A stretch of DNA of 45,370 nt, from assembly GCA_039028695.1 (NCBI GenBank), contig JBCCHN010000033.1, positions 1-45,370 on the forward strand. The letters are read 5' to 3'. The notes beneath the pieces were generated by a model, which worked only from the letters and a program-made list of their open reading frames with translations, ran no database searches and had not been told where the DNA came from. Of this stretch, positions 1-7,574 are shown piece after piece; positions within the stretch are counted from its first letter, which is position 1, and each line of letters opens with the position of its first letter. This DNA comes from JANQKX01 sp039028695. Lineage in GTDB: Bacteria > Pseudomonadota > Alphaproteobacteria > Kiloniellales > Kiloniellaceae. Position numbers and translations under genes: made by a program.

Positions 1-300
1 AAAGAAGAATTCGAGGCGGCGAGCGGTAAATCGCCCCTGCCCTTTATCATCGCCGCCGTCGCTCAACTGGTCATGGCCTTCATGCTGGCCGGCGTTATCG
101 GCCATCTGGGCGTGGGCCAAGTCACCCCGATCAACGGCATCGTTACCGCGTTGTTCGTATGGGTCGGCTTTGTGCTGACCACCATGGCCGTCAACTATGG
201 CTTCCAAGGCCGGCGCCCGGCGCTGGCCGCCATCGACGGCGGCCACTGGCTTGGCGTCCTGGTGATGCAAGGCCTGGTCATAGGGCTCTTTGGCGTTTAA
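1..300 (+). CDS. DUF1761 family membrane protein, 5'-truncated by window edge
   Basis: The reading frame is open from base 1 and ends with TAA at 298-300, so only the C-terminal 99 residues are present. The visible part has three hydrophobic stretches (about residues 15-40, 45-63 and 80-98). These are joined by a short polar segment with the G-x-Q-G-R-R-P and D-G-G-H-W pattern seen near the end of DUF1761 proteins. DUF1761 members are small four-helix membrane proteins of unknown function. The family call rests on this hydrophobic pattern and the terminal motif only; the start codon lies outside the window. Confidence 0.6.
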   Translation, partial: KEEFEAASGKSPLPFIIAAVAQLVMAFMLAGVIGHLGVGQVTPINGIVTALFVWVGFVLTTMAVNYGFQGRRPALAAIDGGHWLGVLVMQGLVIGLFGV

Positions 301-372
301 GGGGCCCGGACGGCGGCGTTATACTAAGACCATAGCGGATAGGAGAACCATAGCTTCCAAAGGACCCGATCC

Positions 373-882
373 ATGGACCCACGCCCCGCGCACCTTCAGA
401 CCTTCCAAGCCCGCGATGTGCTGTTTCTGCCTTTGGCCGGGGGCCAGGGCTGGCGCTTGAAGCGCTATGCCATCCTGTCCCACGGTCGATCCTTCGACCC
501 TGACATCGTAACAGCGGCCACAGCAGCGGCCCTGAAGCGTCTGCCCCCGGCCGGCAACCTTCACGAAGCCGACGGCAACCACGGCGTCGGCTTTCAAATC
601 ATTCACTTCGCCCAGGTGGCCGTGGTCTCGCCGGTGTTTTATTGGCAATGGGGCAGCGTCTTGGCCAATGCGGAGCAGATGCGGGCGCCCTGGGATCACC
701 CGACCCGTTTTGCCACCGGCGTCACCGAAGTGATCGGCTGCCTCTGGGAAATGGAGATCGTCTCATTCGAGGCCCAAAGCTGGCAAGACAGCCTGCTCGC
801 GCCCCACGGGGGCAGCGAAAAGAGTCTAACGGACTATCTGGGGCGGGCCTTGCCCAGGGCTCGAAGCCCTGATCTTGATTGA
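373..882 (+). CDS. Conserved hypothetical protein (169 aa)
   Basis: The ATG at 373 is preceded by AAAGGA with an 8-base spacer, which supports this start. The 169-residue product has no signal peptide and no membrane segment. Its aromatic-rich core (Q-V-A-V-V-S-P-V-F-Y-W-Q-W) and even composition look like a folded cytoplasmic protein. I do not recognise a catalytic motif. It lies 72 bases after the DUF1761 gene on the same strand, and a possible -10 (TTATACT) sits at about 319, so it may have its own promoter. Function unknown. Confidence 0.65.
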   Translation: MDPRPAHLQTFQARDVLFLPLAGGQGWRLKRYAILSHGRSFDPDIVTAATAAALKRLPPAGNLHEADGNHGVGFQIIHFAQVAVVSPVFYWQWGSVLANAEQMRAPWDHPTRFATGVTEVIGCLWEMEIVSFEAQSWQDSLLAPHGGSEKSLTDYLGRALPRARSPDLD

Positions 883-973
883 ATGAATTAAGGGTATCCA
901 AAGTGCCGCCAGGAAATCTTCTTGGATTTTTAACCCGCTTGTGTTTTTATGGCGCGCGATAGTGGAGATTGTG

Positions 974-1129
974 ATGAGCCCTCAGCACACGAAACAAGAG
1001 ACCTGCTGGCAACGCCCCGCCGTCAAAGGCGCGGTGGTGTTTGGCGTGCTCTATGGCGTGCCGGCTTTTGCCATGTGGGGCCTTGCCCACATTGCCGAAA
1101 AAGCCACCGAGACCCGGCTGATCGTTTAG
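974..1129 (+). CDS. Small single-pass membrane protein, hypothetical
   Basis: A 51-codon ORF starts at the ATG at 974 (GTGGAGA about 6 bases upstream) and ends with TAG at 1127-1129. A polar N-terminus is followed by one hydrophobic segment (about residues 18-38, A-V-V-F-G-V-L-Y-G-V-P-A) and a short charged tail, so a one-span inner-membrane protein is predicted. An upstream in-frame ATG at 941 has no ribosome binding site. A 9-bp hairpin follows directly. Nothing else identifies it. Confidence 0.45.
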   Translation: MSPQHTKQETCWQRPAVKGAVVFGVLYGVPAFAMWGLAHIAEKATETRLIV

Positions 1130-1138
1130 TCTCCCGAA

Positions 1139-1167
1139 CTGTCAGCCCTAGATCGAAAGGCTGACAG
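1139..1167. terminator. Hairpin between small ORF and ABC operon, possible weak terminator
   Basis: Perfect inverted repeat CTGTCAGCC / GGCTGACAG with an 11-base loop, followed by CTCTCTT rather than a clean T-tract. It could be a weak intrinsic terminator for the small gene ending at 1129, or a protein site before the ABC operon that starts at 1229. Confidence 0.4.
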
Positions 1168-1228
1168 CTCTCTTCCCACCCGAAATCCGACGAGACTTGT
1201 CCGCCTTTCAAGAGCAGAAAGCGGACCT

Positions 1229-2215
1229 ATGATTATTGCCGTCGAGAGCCTAACCAAGCGGTTCGAGCAAAAGCACAGCGAAGACTTCACCGCGGTGGAT
1301 GCCATCAATCTGGCTATCCGCGCCGGCGAGCGCGTGGCCTTTATCGGCCCCAATGGCGCGGGCAAGTCCACCACCTTGAAGATGCTGACCGGGATCCTCT
1401 ACCCGACCAGTGGCACGGCGTCCGTGGCCGGCCACATCCCCTGGCAGGAGCGCCAGCGGCTGGCCTATGACATCGGCGTGGTCTTCGGCCAACGCTCGCA
1501 GCTTTGGTATCAATTGCCGGTCAGGGACAGCTACGACCTGCTGGGCAAGATCTATGACCTGGACGAGGTTACCTATCGGGCCCGCCTGGGACGGGTGATC
1601 GAGGTGCTGCGCATCGGCCACCTGATCGATCAGCCGGTAAAGTCCCTGTCCCTGGGTCAGCGCATGCGCTGCGAGATCGCGGCCAGCTTGTTGCATAGGC
1701 CCAAGGTCTTGTTCCTGGACGAGCCCACCATCGGGCTGGACGTCACCGCAAAGGCCCTGCTGCGGGAGCACCTGAAGCACCTGGCCGAGGCGGAGGAGAC
1801 CACCATCATGTTGACCAGTCACGATACCGGGGACATCGAGGAAATCTGCGACCGGGTGATCTTGATCAACCATGGGCGTATTCTGCTGGACCGGCCCTTG
1901 GCCGAGCTGCGCGCGGACTTTTTGACTCACAAGCAAATCACCTTGGTCACCGATGAGGAGCGACCGGAGCGACTCTTCGCCCAGGCAGAGGAATCAGGTA
2001 CCGGCAATTCACGAACCGGGGTCGAGGGTGCGGAGATCGTCAGCCATGACCGGCATCGGGTCACCCTCTCGGTGGACCAAAACCGCCACTCCGTCAATGA
2101 CGTGGTGGCCGAGGCCTTGGCAAAGCTGTCCGTGCGGGATTTGGCCATCGAAAACGCACCCTTAGATGCCATCATCCGCGACCTCTATGGCGCGAGAAAA
2201 GGAGTCGGGTCATGA
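1229..2215 (+). CDS. ABC-2 type exporter, ATP-binding subunit
   Basis: This is the cytoplasmic ATPase that powers the two permeases encoded next. Visible motifs are Walker A GPNGAGKST (residues 40-48), a Q-loop at about Gln88, signature LSLGQ (140-144; a variant of LSGGQ), Walker B VLFLDEP (160-166) and the H-loop His198. The 328-residue length includes a roughly 100-residue C-terminal extension typical of drug/polysaccharide-type ABC-2 ATPases. The stop overlaps the next start (ATGA at 2212), so translation is coupled. Paired with PF06182-type permeases it should form an exporter, substrate unknown. Start chosen at the first ATG after the upstream hairpin. Confidence 0.9.
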   Translation: MIIAVESLTKRFEQKHSEDFTAVDAINLAIRAGERVAFIGPNGAGKSTTLKMLTGILYPTSGTASVAGHIPWQERQRLAYDIGVVFGQRSQLWYQLPVRDSYDLLGKIYDLDEVTYRARLGRVIEVLRIGHLIDQPVKSLSLGQRMRCEIAASLLHRPKVLFLDEPTIGLDVTAKALLREHLKHLAEAEETTIMLTSHDTGDIEEICDRVILINHGRILLDRPLAELRADFLTHKQITLVTDEERPERLFAQAEESGTGNSRTGVEGAEIVSHDRHRVTLSVDQNRHSVNDVVAEALAKLSVRDLAIENAPLDAIIRDLYGARKGVGS

Positions 2216-3057
2216 GCGAAAGCATAAGACGACGGGGCACGCCGCTCGGCGAATTTTTGTCGGCCGCGTCCCTAGCCACCATCGCCCACTGTTTCAGGAT
2301 GGGTTGGCGAGAGGCTTGGACGCGCAAGACCCTGCTCGCCAGCCTGTTCTTTGCCTATGCCGTTTTAATCGGCGTGTGGGCCAGTGTCTGGTTCATGGTG
2401 CCGGCCACGGCACTGGAGAAGATCGGCATCCGCGAGGCGGAGATCGTGTGGTACTTCGCCCTGACCGAGTTGGTCGTCTTTGCCATGGGCCACCTCTATC
2501 GGGATGTGGAGGAAGACATCCGTTCGGGCCAGATGACCATGTTTTTCGTCCGGCCGGTCAGCTATGTGGCCTTGAAGGGCGCGGAGTGGCTGGGCCATTG
2601 CTGTTTGCGCCTGTGCGTCTTTTTGCCGGGAGTGGCTATCGTGGCCGCCGCGATCACCGGGGAGGTCCCCGTGACCGGCCGGGGCTGGCTGTCCCTGCCT
2701 CTATTGCTCGTACTGGGGTCGGTAGTGGGCATCTTGATCCAGGTGATGGTGGGCCTGTCGGCGGCTTGGTTCCGTTCGGCCAGGCCCCAATGGATGATCG
2801 TGCAAAAGTGCGCCTTCGTGCTGGGCGGGATGGTTTTGCCCATCACCTTTTATCCCGATGCGCTTCAGATCGTTGCCTGGGCCACGCCCTTTCCGGCGCT
2901 GCTCTTTGCCCCCGCCAGCGTGGTGCTGGACAGCAGTCGGGATCACATCGCAGGCATCTTGGCTCTGCAGATATGTTGGATCTTCGTCTGCGCGGGCGCC
3001 CTCTGGATCGTCAAGGCGCGGTTCGAACAACACCTACTGTTGAGAGGTGAGTTATGA
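2212..3057 (+). CDS. ABC-2 type exporter permease (PF06182-like), first subunit
   Basis: The 281-residue integral membrane protein has six probable transmembrane segments after a roughly 40-residue polar N-terminus. The segment E-D-I-R-S-G-Q-M-T followed by F-x-x-R-P matches the cytoplasmic loop typical of ABC2_membrane_6 (former DUF990) permeases, where a conserved G-x-x-x-x-x-x-x-R-P element contacts the ATPase. It overlaps both neighbours by four bases (ATGA), placing it between the ATPase and a second, similar permease. The pair presumably forms a heterodimeric channel. Substrate unknown. Confidence 0.85.
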   Translation: MSESIRRRGTPLGEFLSAASLATIAHCFRMGWREAWTRKTLLASLFFAYAVLIGVWASVWFMVPATALEKIGIREAEIVWYFALTELVVFAMGHLYRDVEEDIRSGQMTMFFVRPVSYVALKGAEWLGHCCLRLCVFLPGVAIVAAAITGEVPVTGRGWLSLPLLLVLGSVVGILIQVMVGLSAAWFRSARPQWMIVQKCAFVLGGMVLPITFYPDALQIVAWATPFPALLFAPASVVLDSSRDHIAGILALQICWIFVCAGALWIVKARFEQHLLLRGEL

Positions 3058-3854
3058 GGACAGCTTACTCGGGGAGGCCATTGGCCTGGCTGATCACGAT
3101 GATGCAGACAAATGTGCGGGCGGCGGCGGCCGACCGGCGCACCCTCGCCCTCATGACCACGGTCATGACCGTCAACAACCTGATCTGGTTCGCGATCTGG
3201 ATCGTGTTTTTCGGCATTGCCGGAGAGATCCGGGGTTGGGGCCTGGCCGACGTGGCGCGGCTATTCGGCATGGTCGCCTTTTCCTATGGCCTGGCCTTTG
3301 CCACCTTTGGCGGGGCCTGGCGCATGGCCCGCCTGATCGCCGACGGTCAGTTGGACATCCACCTGGCCCGGCCCAAGTCGCCCCTGGCCGGCTTGGTGTT
3401 CAGCCGCGCCGAACCGGAGGCCGCAGGCGATATGGCCTCGGGCATTATCCTGCTGGCGGTCTTCGGCGGCCTATCCTGGGGTGCGGGTATGGGCGTGGCC
3501 CTCTTGAGTCTAGCCGTGGCGACGATTTTGGTCTCAACCGCCATCATGGTGAACAGCTTGATCTTTTGGTCGAGCGGTCGCACCGGCGTGGTGGATCAAA
3601 TCTTCGATGCCTTCATTAGCCTGTCCACCATGCCCCAACATGGCCTGCCCAAAGTGGTGAAGATCCTACTGTTCACAGCCCTGCCGGCCGGTTTCGTCGC
3701 CTTTTTGCCAGCCGATATCCTGCGCGATTTCGCCGCCGCCAAACTGGCCGCCATGGCCGTCGCCACATTGGTCTTTCCTGTGCTGGCCGTGGTGATCTTC
3801 AACCAAGGCCTAAAGCGCTACACCTCGGGCAATCGGATGCTGGAGTTGCGTTAG
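3054..3854 (+). CDS. ABC-2 type exporter permease (PF06182-like), second subunit
   Basis: A 266-residue membrane protein with about six hydrophobic segments. It carries the same loop signature as its partner (A-D-G-Q-L-D-I-H-L-A-R-P), as expected for the second ABC2_membrane_6 permease of a three-gene exporter. The start ATG at 3054 overlaps the stop of the previous gene. It is the last gene of the operon: only 11 bases separate its TAG from the convergent S51 peptidase gene, and no hairpin terminator is visible in that gap. Confidence 0.85.
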   Translation: MRTAYSGRPLAWLITMMQTNVRAAAADRRTLALMTTVMTVNNLIWFAIWIVFFGIAGEIRGWGLADVARLFGMVAFSYGLAFATFGGAWRMARLIADGQLDIHLARPKSPLAGLVFSRAEPEAAGDMASGIILLAVFGGLSWGAGMGVALLSLAVATILVSTAIMVNSLIFWSSGRTGVVDQIFDAFISLSTMPQHGLPKVVKILLFTALPAGFVAFLPADILRDFAAAKLAAMAVATLVFPVLAVVIFNQGLKRYTSGNRMLELR

Positions 3855-3865
3855 TCTCTCTCGAA

Positions 3866-4489
3866 TTACTCGAAAATGATCACCTCGCCATCTCGGGTGG
3901 TTTGGTATGGCAGGCCTCTGGCCTTGCAGTAAGCCAACTCCATGTCGATGGCTTCGGACTCAGGGTGATCGGATTGGAAATGGGGCAGAAAGACAAAATC
4001 GAGAAGGCCCACTCCGTCCCAGATAACCTCATCCAAGCCTTCATAGGGCCGGTCAGTGGGATCATCGACAATTTGGTAAGCTTTCAAAGTTGGCCCCAGC
4101 ACACAGACACCGGCGCTATAGCCGCCATACAAGAAGTCAGCATCTTGATTCAGCTCCAAGAGAATCTTGTCGAAGCCGCTTAACTTGAAGGCCTGACGTA
4201 AGACAAATACATTGCCGCCGCAGACCCATATCGCACCTAGGGTCCGGACCAGCGCGCGCAAGTCATCTTCCCGATGAAAATAAGTCCGAAGATCGAGATC
4301 AAAGCACTCAAAGCCAATCTCCCGCATTTCTTTCAGATTCCGCTCAACGCGACGAGCCCTGCGGTCCGGATCGGCCGAGGTAAAGTCCAAGGCATTAAAG
4401 ATGTACCCGAGGTTATTGTTCACCGAGACCATGGTCCGCAAGCGGTCAGCATCATGGCCCAACTCATAGGACGACAAGTACATCTTCAT
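3866..4489 (-). CDS. Peptidase S51 family (dipeptidase E-like) hydrolase
   Basis: The 207-residue product has the S51 nucleophile elbow G-G-Y-S-A-G (Ser nucleophile), an upstream W-V-C-G-G-N-V-F strand and a later L-P-H-F-Q-S His motif, as in dipeptidase E (Ser/Asp/His). Family members cleave N-terminal Asp dipeptides or act on related small peptides. The start at 4489 has GAGGAAA nine bases upstream and lies two bases after the symporter stop. A longer in-frame extension upstream has no ribosome site and lies inside the symporter gene. As the last gene of a coupled four-gene operon with a Na+/solute symporter, it may process the imported solute; that is inference. Confidence 0.8.
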   Translation of the reverse strand: MKMYLSSYELGHDADRLRTMVSVNNNLGYIFNALDFTSADPDRRARRVERNLKEMREIGFECFDLDLRTYFHREDDLRALVRTLGAIWVCGGNVFVLRQAFKLSGFDKILLELNQDADFLYGGYSAGVCVLGPTLKAYQIVDDPTDRPYEGLDEVIWDGVGLLDFVFLPHFQSDHPESEAIDMELAYCKARGLPYQTTRDGEVIIFE

Positions 4490-4491
4490 TA

Positions 4492-6105
4492 CTATTTTTC
4501 CTCTTTCGCCGAACCTCCAACCTTTGTCGGAGATGACCGCAAGATCAAAACGGAAATCCCCCAGGCTAGGGTGAGGTTCAGGGCCAGACCCCAGAGGCCG
4601 GCGTGCCAGCCGAAGGGTTTGCCATGGCCGGTCAGGCTTAGGCTGACAGCAAGGATGAAACCGGCCAGCATGCCGATAAGGGCGCCGCGCGCGGTCAAGC
4701 CAGGCCATAGCACGCCGAGAAAAAATAGTGGGGACACCTGGATCAAAACTTCTAACTTCAACTCGATCAGGCCCCAGAGGGAGATGCGGGGCGAGAGGGC
4801 GAAGGCGACTAAGGCCGCCATCACCAGCCAGGACAGCCGCTTGCCCCAGGTCGTCAAGGTTACCGACGAGGCCCCACGTAACCAGGTTTTGGCGAGCACG
4901 TCCTTGGAAAGGATGGAAGAGAGGCTGAGCAGGACCGAGTCCGCCGTCGACATGATGGCGGCCACCACGCCCAGCAAAACCAGATTGGCCAGAAACCACA
5001 GCCATAGGGACTGACCGGCCCAATGGTTGAGCAACTGGGGCATGACCTGATCGGCGGCGATGCCCGCTTCATTACCGTCTAATCCGGCCAAGACGGGCAG
5101 GCTCAAGATGCCCACCAAAAACAAGGGCAAGGTGGTGACCAGAGGCATGAAGGCCATGACGCCGATGGAGTGGCGCAGCGCCCGCGTGGAGCGGGCAGCA
5201 AAGATCCGCTGAATCGCCTGGGGATAGACCGCGGCACTGAGGCTGACCAGCAGCAAGGTGCTGAACCAGGCTTGAACCCCACCGGCCGAAGGCACGGCAG
5301 CCTTGGCAGGCTGATGCTCCATAATCCAGAGCGAGGCCGCGGCGATCCCCTCGCTGCCTATATTCCCGCTGCCTAAATTCCCGCTGCCTAAATTCCCGCT
5401 GCCTAAATTCCCGCTGCCCAAATTCCCGTTGCCCAAATTCCCGTTGCCCAAACTCTCGCCATCGGGCAGCACGGCCACCATGATGCCAATGATGCCCAGC
5501 AGCAGCATTACTCCTTGGGCACAGTCGGTCCAGGCCACGGCGCGCATGCCACCAATGGTCTCGTAGAGCAGGACCACCAAGCTGAGCCCGATCACCCCGG
5601 CCCAAAAGGGCAAGAGGCCGCCCGACAACACGGCGACCACGTGTCCCATGGCCATCAACTGGGCCAGCAAAAAGTTGATCAAGACGATCAACAGCAGCAC
5701 CGCTGCCAAAAGGCTCAAGGCGGGCGAGGCAAAGCGGTGCTCGATCCAGTCGCCGGGGGTCACGAAAGCATGCCGGCGCGAACTCTGATAAAGCCGCGGT
5801 GCAAAGGCCAGATAGGCCACCACCACCGAGGTCATGAAGCCCACCGACATAACCCACAAAAATCCGATCCGATGGGCCTGGCCGGGAAAGCCCAAGAGAT
5901 TATTTCCGCTGTACTGAGTGGCATAGAGGGTGAGCAACAGAACCAATGCGCCCAGATCCCGCCCGGCCAGGTAAAAACCGCTCAAGCTGTTCTGGGCTTG
6001 CCGCTGACAGGCCGCCCAGCCCAGGCCCACCATCAGCAAAAGATAAAGACCGATAAAGGCAAGGCCGCCGGCGCCGAAACTCGTGTCACTGACGCCACCG
6101 GTCAC
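4492..6105 (-). CDS. Sodium:solute symporter family (SSS) permease
   Basis: A 537-residue polytopic protein of SSS (SLC5-like) type. The N-terminal helix is followed by F-Y-L-A-G-R-D-L-G and Y-S-G-N-N-L-L-G-F-P-G. A Y-E-T-I-G-G-M-R-A-V-A-W-T-D segment matches the conserved region of PanF/PutP-like symporters. The start is a GTG at 6105 that overlaps the stop of the DUF3311 gene (GTGA). This coupling to a short DUF3311 partner is common for PanF-like carriers. An odd feature is a Gly-Asn-Leu-Gly-Ser repeat insert (about residues 217-251) encoded by 15-bp tandem repeats in a loop between helices. Substrate unknown; a carboxylate or amino acid is plausible. Confidence 0.85.
   Translation of the reverse strand: MTGGVSDTSFGAGGLAFIGLYLLLMVGLGWAACQRQAQNSLSGFYLAGRDLGALVLLLTLYATQYSGNNLLGFPGQAHRIGFLWVMSVGFMTSVVVAYLAFAPRLYQSSRRHAFVTPGDWIEHRFASPALSLLAAVLLLIVLINFLLAQLMAMGHVVAVLSGGLLPFWAGVIGLSLVVLLYETIGGMRAVAWTDCAQGVMLLLGIIGIMVAVLPDGESLGNGNLGNGNLGSGNLGSGNLGSGNLGSGNIGSEGIAAASLWIMEHQPAKAAVPSAGGVQAWFSTLLLVSLSAAVYPQAIQRIFAARSTRALRHSIGVMAFMPLVTTLPLFLVGILSLPVLAGLDGNEAGIAADQVMPQLLNHWAGQSLWLWFLANLVLLGVVAAIMSTADSVLLSLSSILSKDVLAKTWLRGASSVTLTTWGKRLSWLVMAALVAFALSPRISLWGLIELKLEVLIQVSPLFFLGVLWPGLTARGALIGMLAGFILAVSLSLTGHGKPFGWHAGLWGLALNLTLAWGISVLILRSSPTKVGGSAKEEK
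5351..5455 (-). repeat. 15-bp tandem repeat, seven units, inside symporter gene
   Basis: Seven units of the type TCCCGCTGCCTAAAT (plus strand) follow one another. The three central copies are identical and the outer ones diverge by one to three bases. The period of 15 keeps the frame, so the symporter gains a run of G-N-L-G-S / G-N-G-N-L pentapeptides in a predicted extramembrane loop. Confidence 0.95.
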
Positions 6106-6392
6106 GGTTCCGATCCTCCCCGATCGTCTGGACCTACTCCTGCATCATCCTCAACCGGCCAGCGGGTCAGCACCAGCCAGAGGGTAAAACAGGCGATCGC
6201 AAGAACCGCACCGAGGGAAATCACCACCCAATAGGGCAAGCCCAGCCATAGGGCCGGACGGTCGTCGGCCGGCAGATACCAGGGCACAGAAAGCACAAAA
6301 AGGGCCAAGTAAACCAACCATACCCATGCGCCCCAGCCCGGCGAGGCGGTCGTATCGCGTTTTTCTCCTTGCGACGACTTTTGGATGCTCAT
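6102..6392 (-). CDS. DUF3311-like small membrane subunit of symporter
   Basis: The 96-residue protein has two transmembrane helices: W-L-V-Y-L-A-L-F-V-L-S-V-P-W-Y-L-P, then R-P-A-L-W-L-G-L-P-Y-W followed by a second helix. The P-W-Y and G-L-P-[FY] elements are typical of DUF3311/DUF997-type partners of SSS symporters. The ATG at 6392 overlaps the acetyltransferase stop (ATGA) and its own TGA overlaps the symporter GTG. Both ends charged, probably cytoplasmic. Likely an accessory subunit of the symporter. Confidence 0.7.
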   Translation of the reverse strand: MSIQKSSQGEKRDTTASPGWGAWVWLVYLALFVLSVPWYLPADDRPALWLGLPYWVVISLGAVLAIACFTLWLVLTRWPVEDDAGVGPDDRGGSEP

Positions 6393-7339
6393 GGCTGATC
6401 ATCCCGCCCGGCCGCGCCTTTGCGATCCTGCCATGCCTCGCGTGACAAATGATACCAGTCCATCCAAGCATCGGCCCGTCCCGCGGCAAAAGCCCGCCGT
6501 GCTGCTTGGGCCCTGGTGTTACTGTCCCCGGAAGGTAGGTCCAATCTTCCGCTAGCGGCGTGGGCCAGGGCCTCGGCTACCTGATCGGCGTCGCCTTCGG
6601 CCACCTCAAGCAGTTGACCGGCCCGAAAAGCTGCTTGAAAAATCAGCTCCGCAGGGCTGTCGCTCTCCCCCGCACTCAGGCGCCAAATCTCATAGTCCAG
6701 CACATCCCGGGCCAAGACCCGATCGCCCAGGAAGGTTTCAAAGTCCATCTGGCCACGGCGGGAAAACCCCAAACTCTCCACGACCCGGACGGATGCCGGA
6801 TTGAGACGGGCCGAGATGACGGCGGAAACACCCATTGCAATTTCCTGCTGAAAGAACCAATCGACGGCAGCCGCCGCGGCTTCTCGGCCCAACCCATGTC
6901 CCCGGCAATCGCGGGCAAGCCCATAGAGGATCTCCGGGTCCTCGCCGGCCACATCCGCTTCCACAAAACCGCACCAGCCCACCACCCGTCCAGGCCGGGC
7001 GATGGCACCGGGCAGGGCCAAGGCAGCTCCGTGCAGGCGCAGGGCCCAAACGCCGTAACCCAAACTATCCCAGGTTTTATTGTGCCACTCGATGCGAGCC
7101 TCCGCGGTGCGCCGGCTGTGAGTCGGCGAGCTGGCATTGGCGGTAATGTTCCGGGTCAGCTCCGGATCGGACAAAAGCGCCGCCAGATCGGCCAAATCCT
7201 CGCTGAACCCCGAATCGTTACCGGAGCCTTGCGGGCCGCAAAATCGCTTGAAGTTCAGGCGCGGGCCATAAGGCCTTGATGTGCGATCATCTTCATCCAC
7301 TGACGCGCTGCTCACCGTTGCCCCTCCCCGGTCCACCAT
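6389..7339 (-). CDS. GNAT family N-acetyltransferase with C-terminal extension
   Basis: The central region (about residues 60-190) looks like a RimJ/RimL-type GNAT fold: G-V-W-A-L-R, then V-V-G-W-C-G-F, the acetyl-CoA loop R-G-H-G-L-G-R-E-A, and N-P-A-S-V-R-V-V-E-S-L-G-F near the end. About 120 residues follow with no recognised domain. The first gene of a four-gene coupled operon; its TGA overlaps the next ATG. The start is uncertain: ATG 7339 (316 aa) has no clear ribosome site, and an in-frame ATG at 7423 would add 28 residues. The acceptor substrate is unknown. Confidence 0.75.
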   Translation of the reverse strand: MVDRGGATVSSASVDEDDRTSRPYGPRLNFKRFCGPQGSGNDSGFSEDLADLAALLSDPELTRNITANASSPTHSRRTAEARIEWHNKTWDSLGYGVWALRLHGAALALPGAIARPGRVVGWCGFVEADVAGEDPEILYGLARDCRGHGLGREAAAAAVDWFFQQEIAMGVSAVISARLNPASVRVVESLGFSRRGQMDFETFLGDRVLARDVLDYEIWRLSAGESDSPAELIFQAAFRAGQLLEVAEGDADQVAEALAHAASGRLDLPSGDSNTRAQAARRAFAAGRADAWMDWYHLSREAWQDRKGAAGRDDQP

Positions 7340-7495
7340 TGTGTTTTGGACATAAGAACAGTAAATTAGATGGTCAACATTAGCAGCGTCAGCCGAAGAA
7401 GCAAAATCAGATCGGATTGACATAGCCTGGTATGGCGCGACGCCTCTTTGAGCCTGACCGATCAGCATTTTTATTTTTCGTGACACAATTCTTGA

Positions 7496-7563
7496 GAGAA
7501 ACCTGTCCTTCGGAGAGACCTGTCCTTGAGAGAGACACGACCCTGTAAGAAATACGATCCTGA
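7496..7563. repeat. Degenerate 17-bp tandem repeat upstream of sensor kinase
   Basis: Four consecutive 17-base units begin at 7496, 7513, 7530 and 7547. The first two share a 10-base core ACCTGTCCTT; the last two degrade to ACGACCCTG and ACGATCCTG while keeping the GAGA-type start. They lie in the leader between the divergent GNAT gene and the kinase ATG at 7575. Confidence 0.75.
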
Positions 7564-7574
7564 GCGGACATAGC

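Noticed and set aside
4492..5023. N-terminal extension of the S51 peptidase frame
   Set aside because: It overlaps the symporter gene fully, and the family domain begins at ATG 4489, which has a good ribosome site.
5351..5455. CRISPR array
   Set aside because: Units are contiguous without spacers, stay in frame in a symporter gene and have no cas genes nearby.
5515..6234. 239-codon plus-strand ORF
   Set aside because: Antisense to the symporter gene, with His/Gln/Gly-rich sequence typical of reverse-strand frames in GC-rich DNA.
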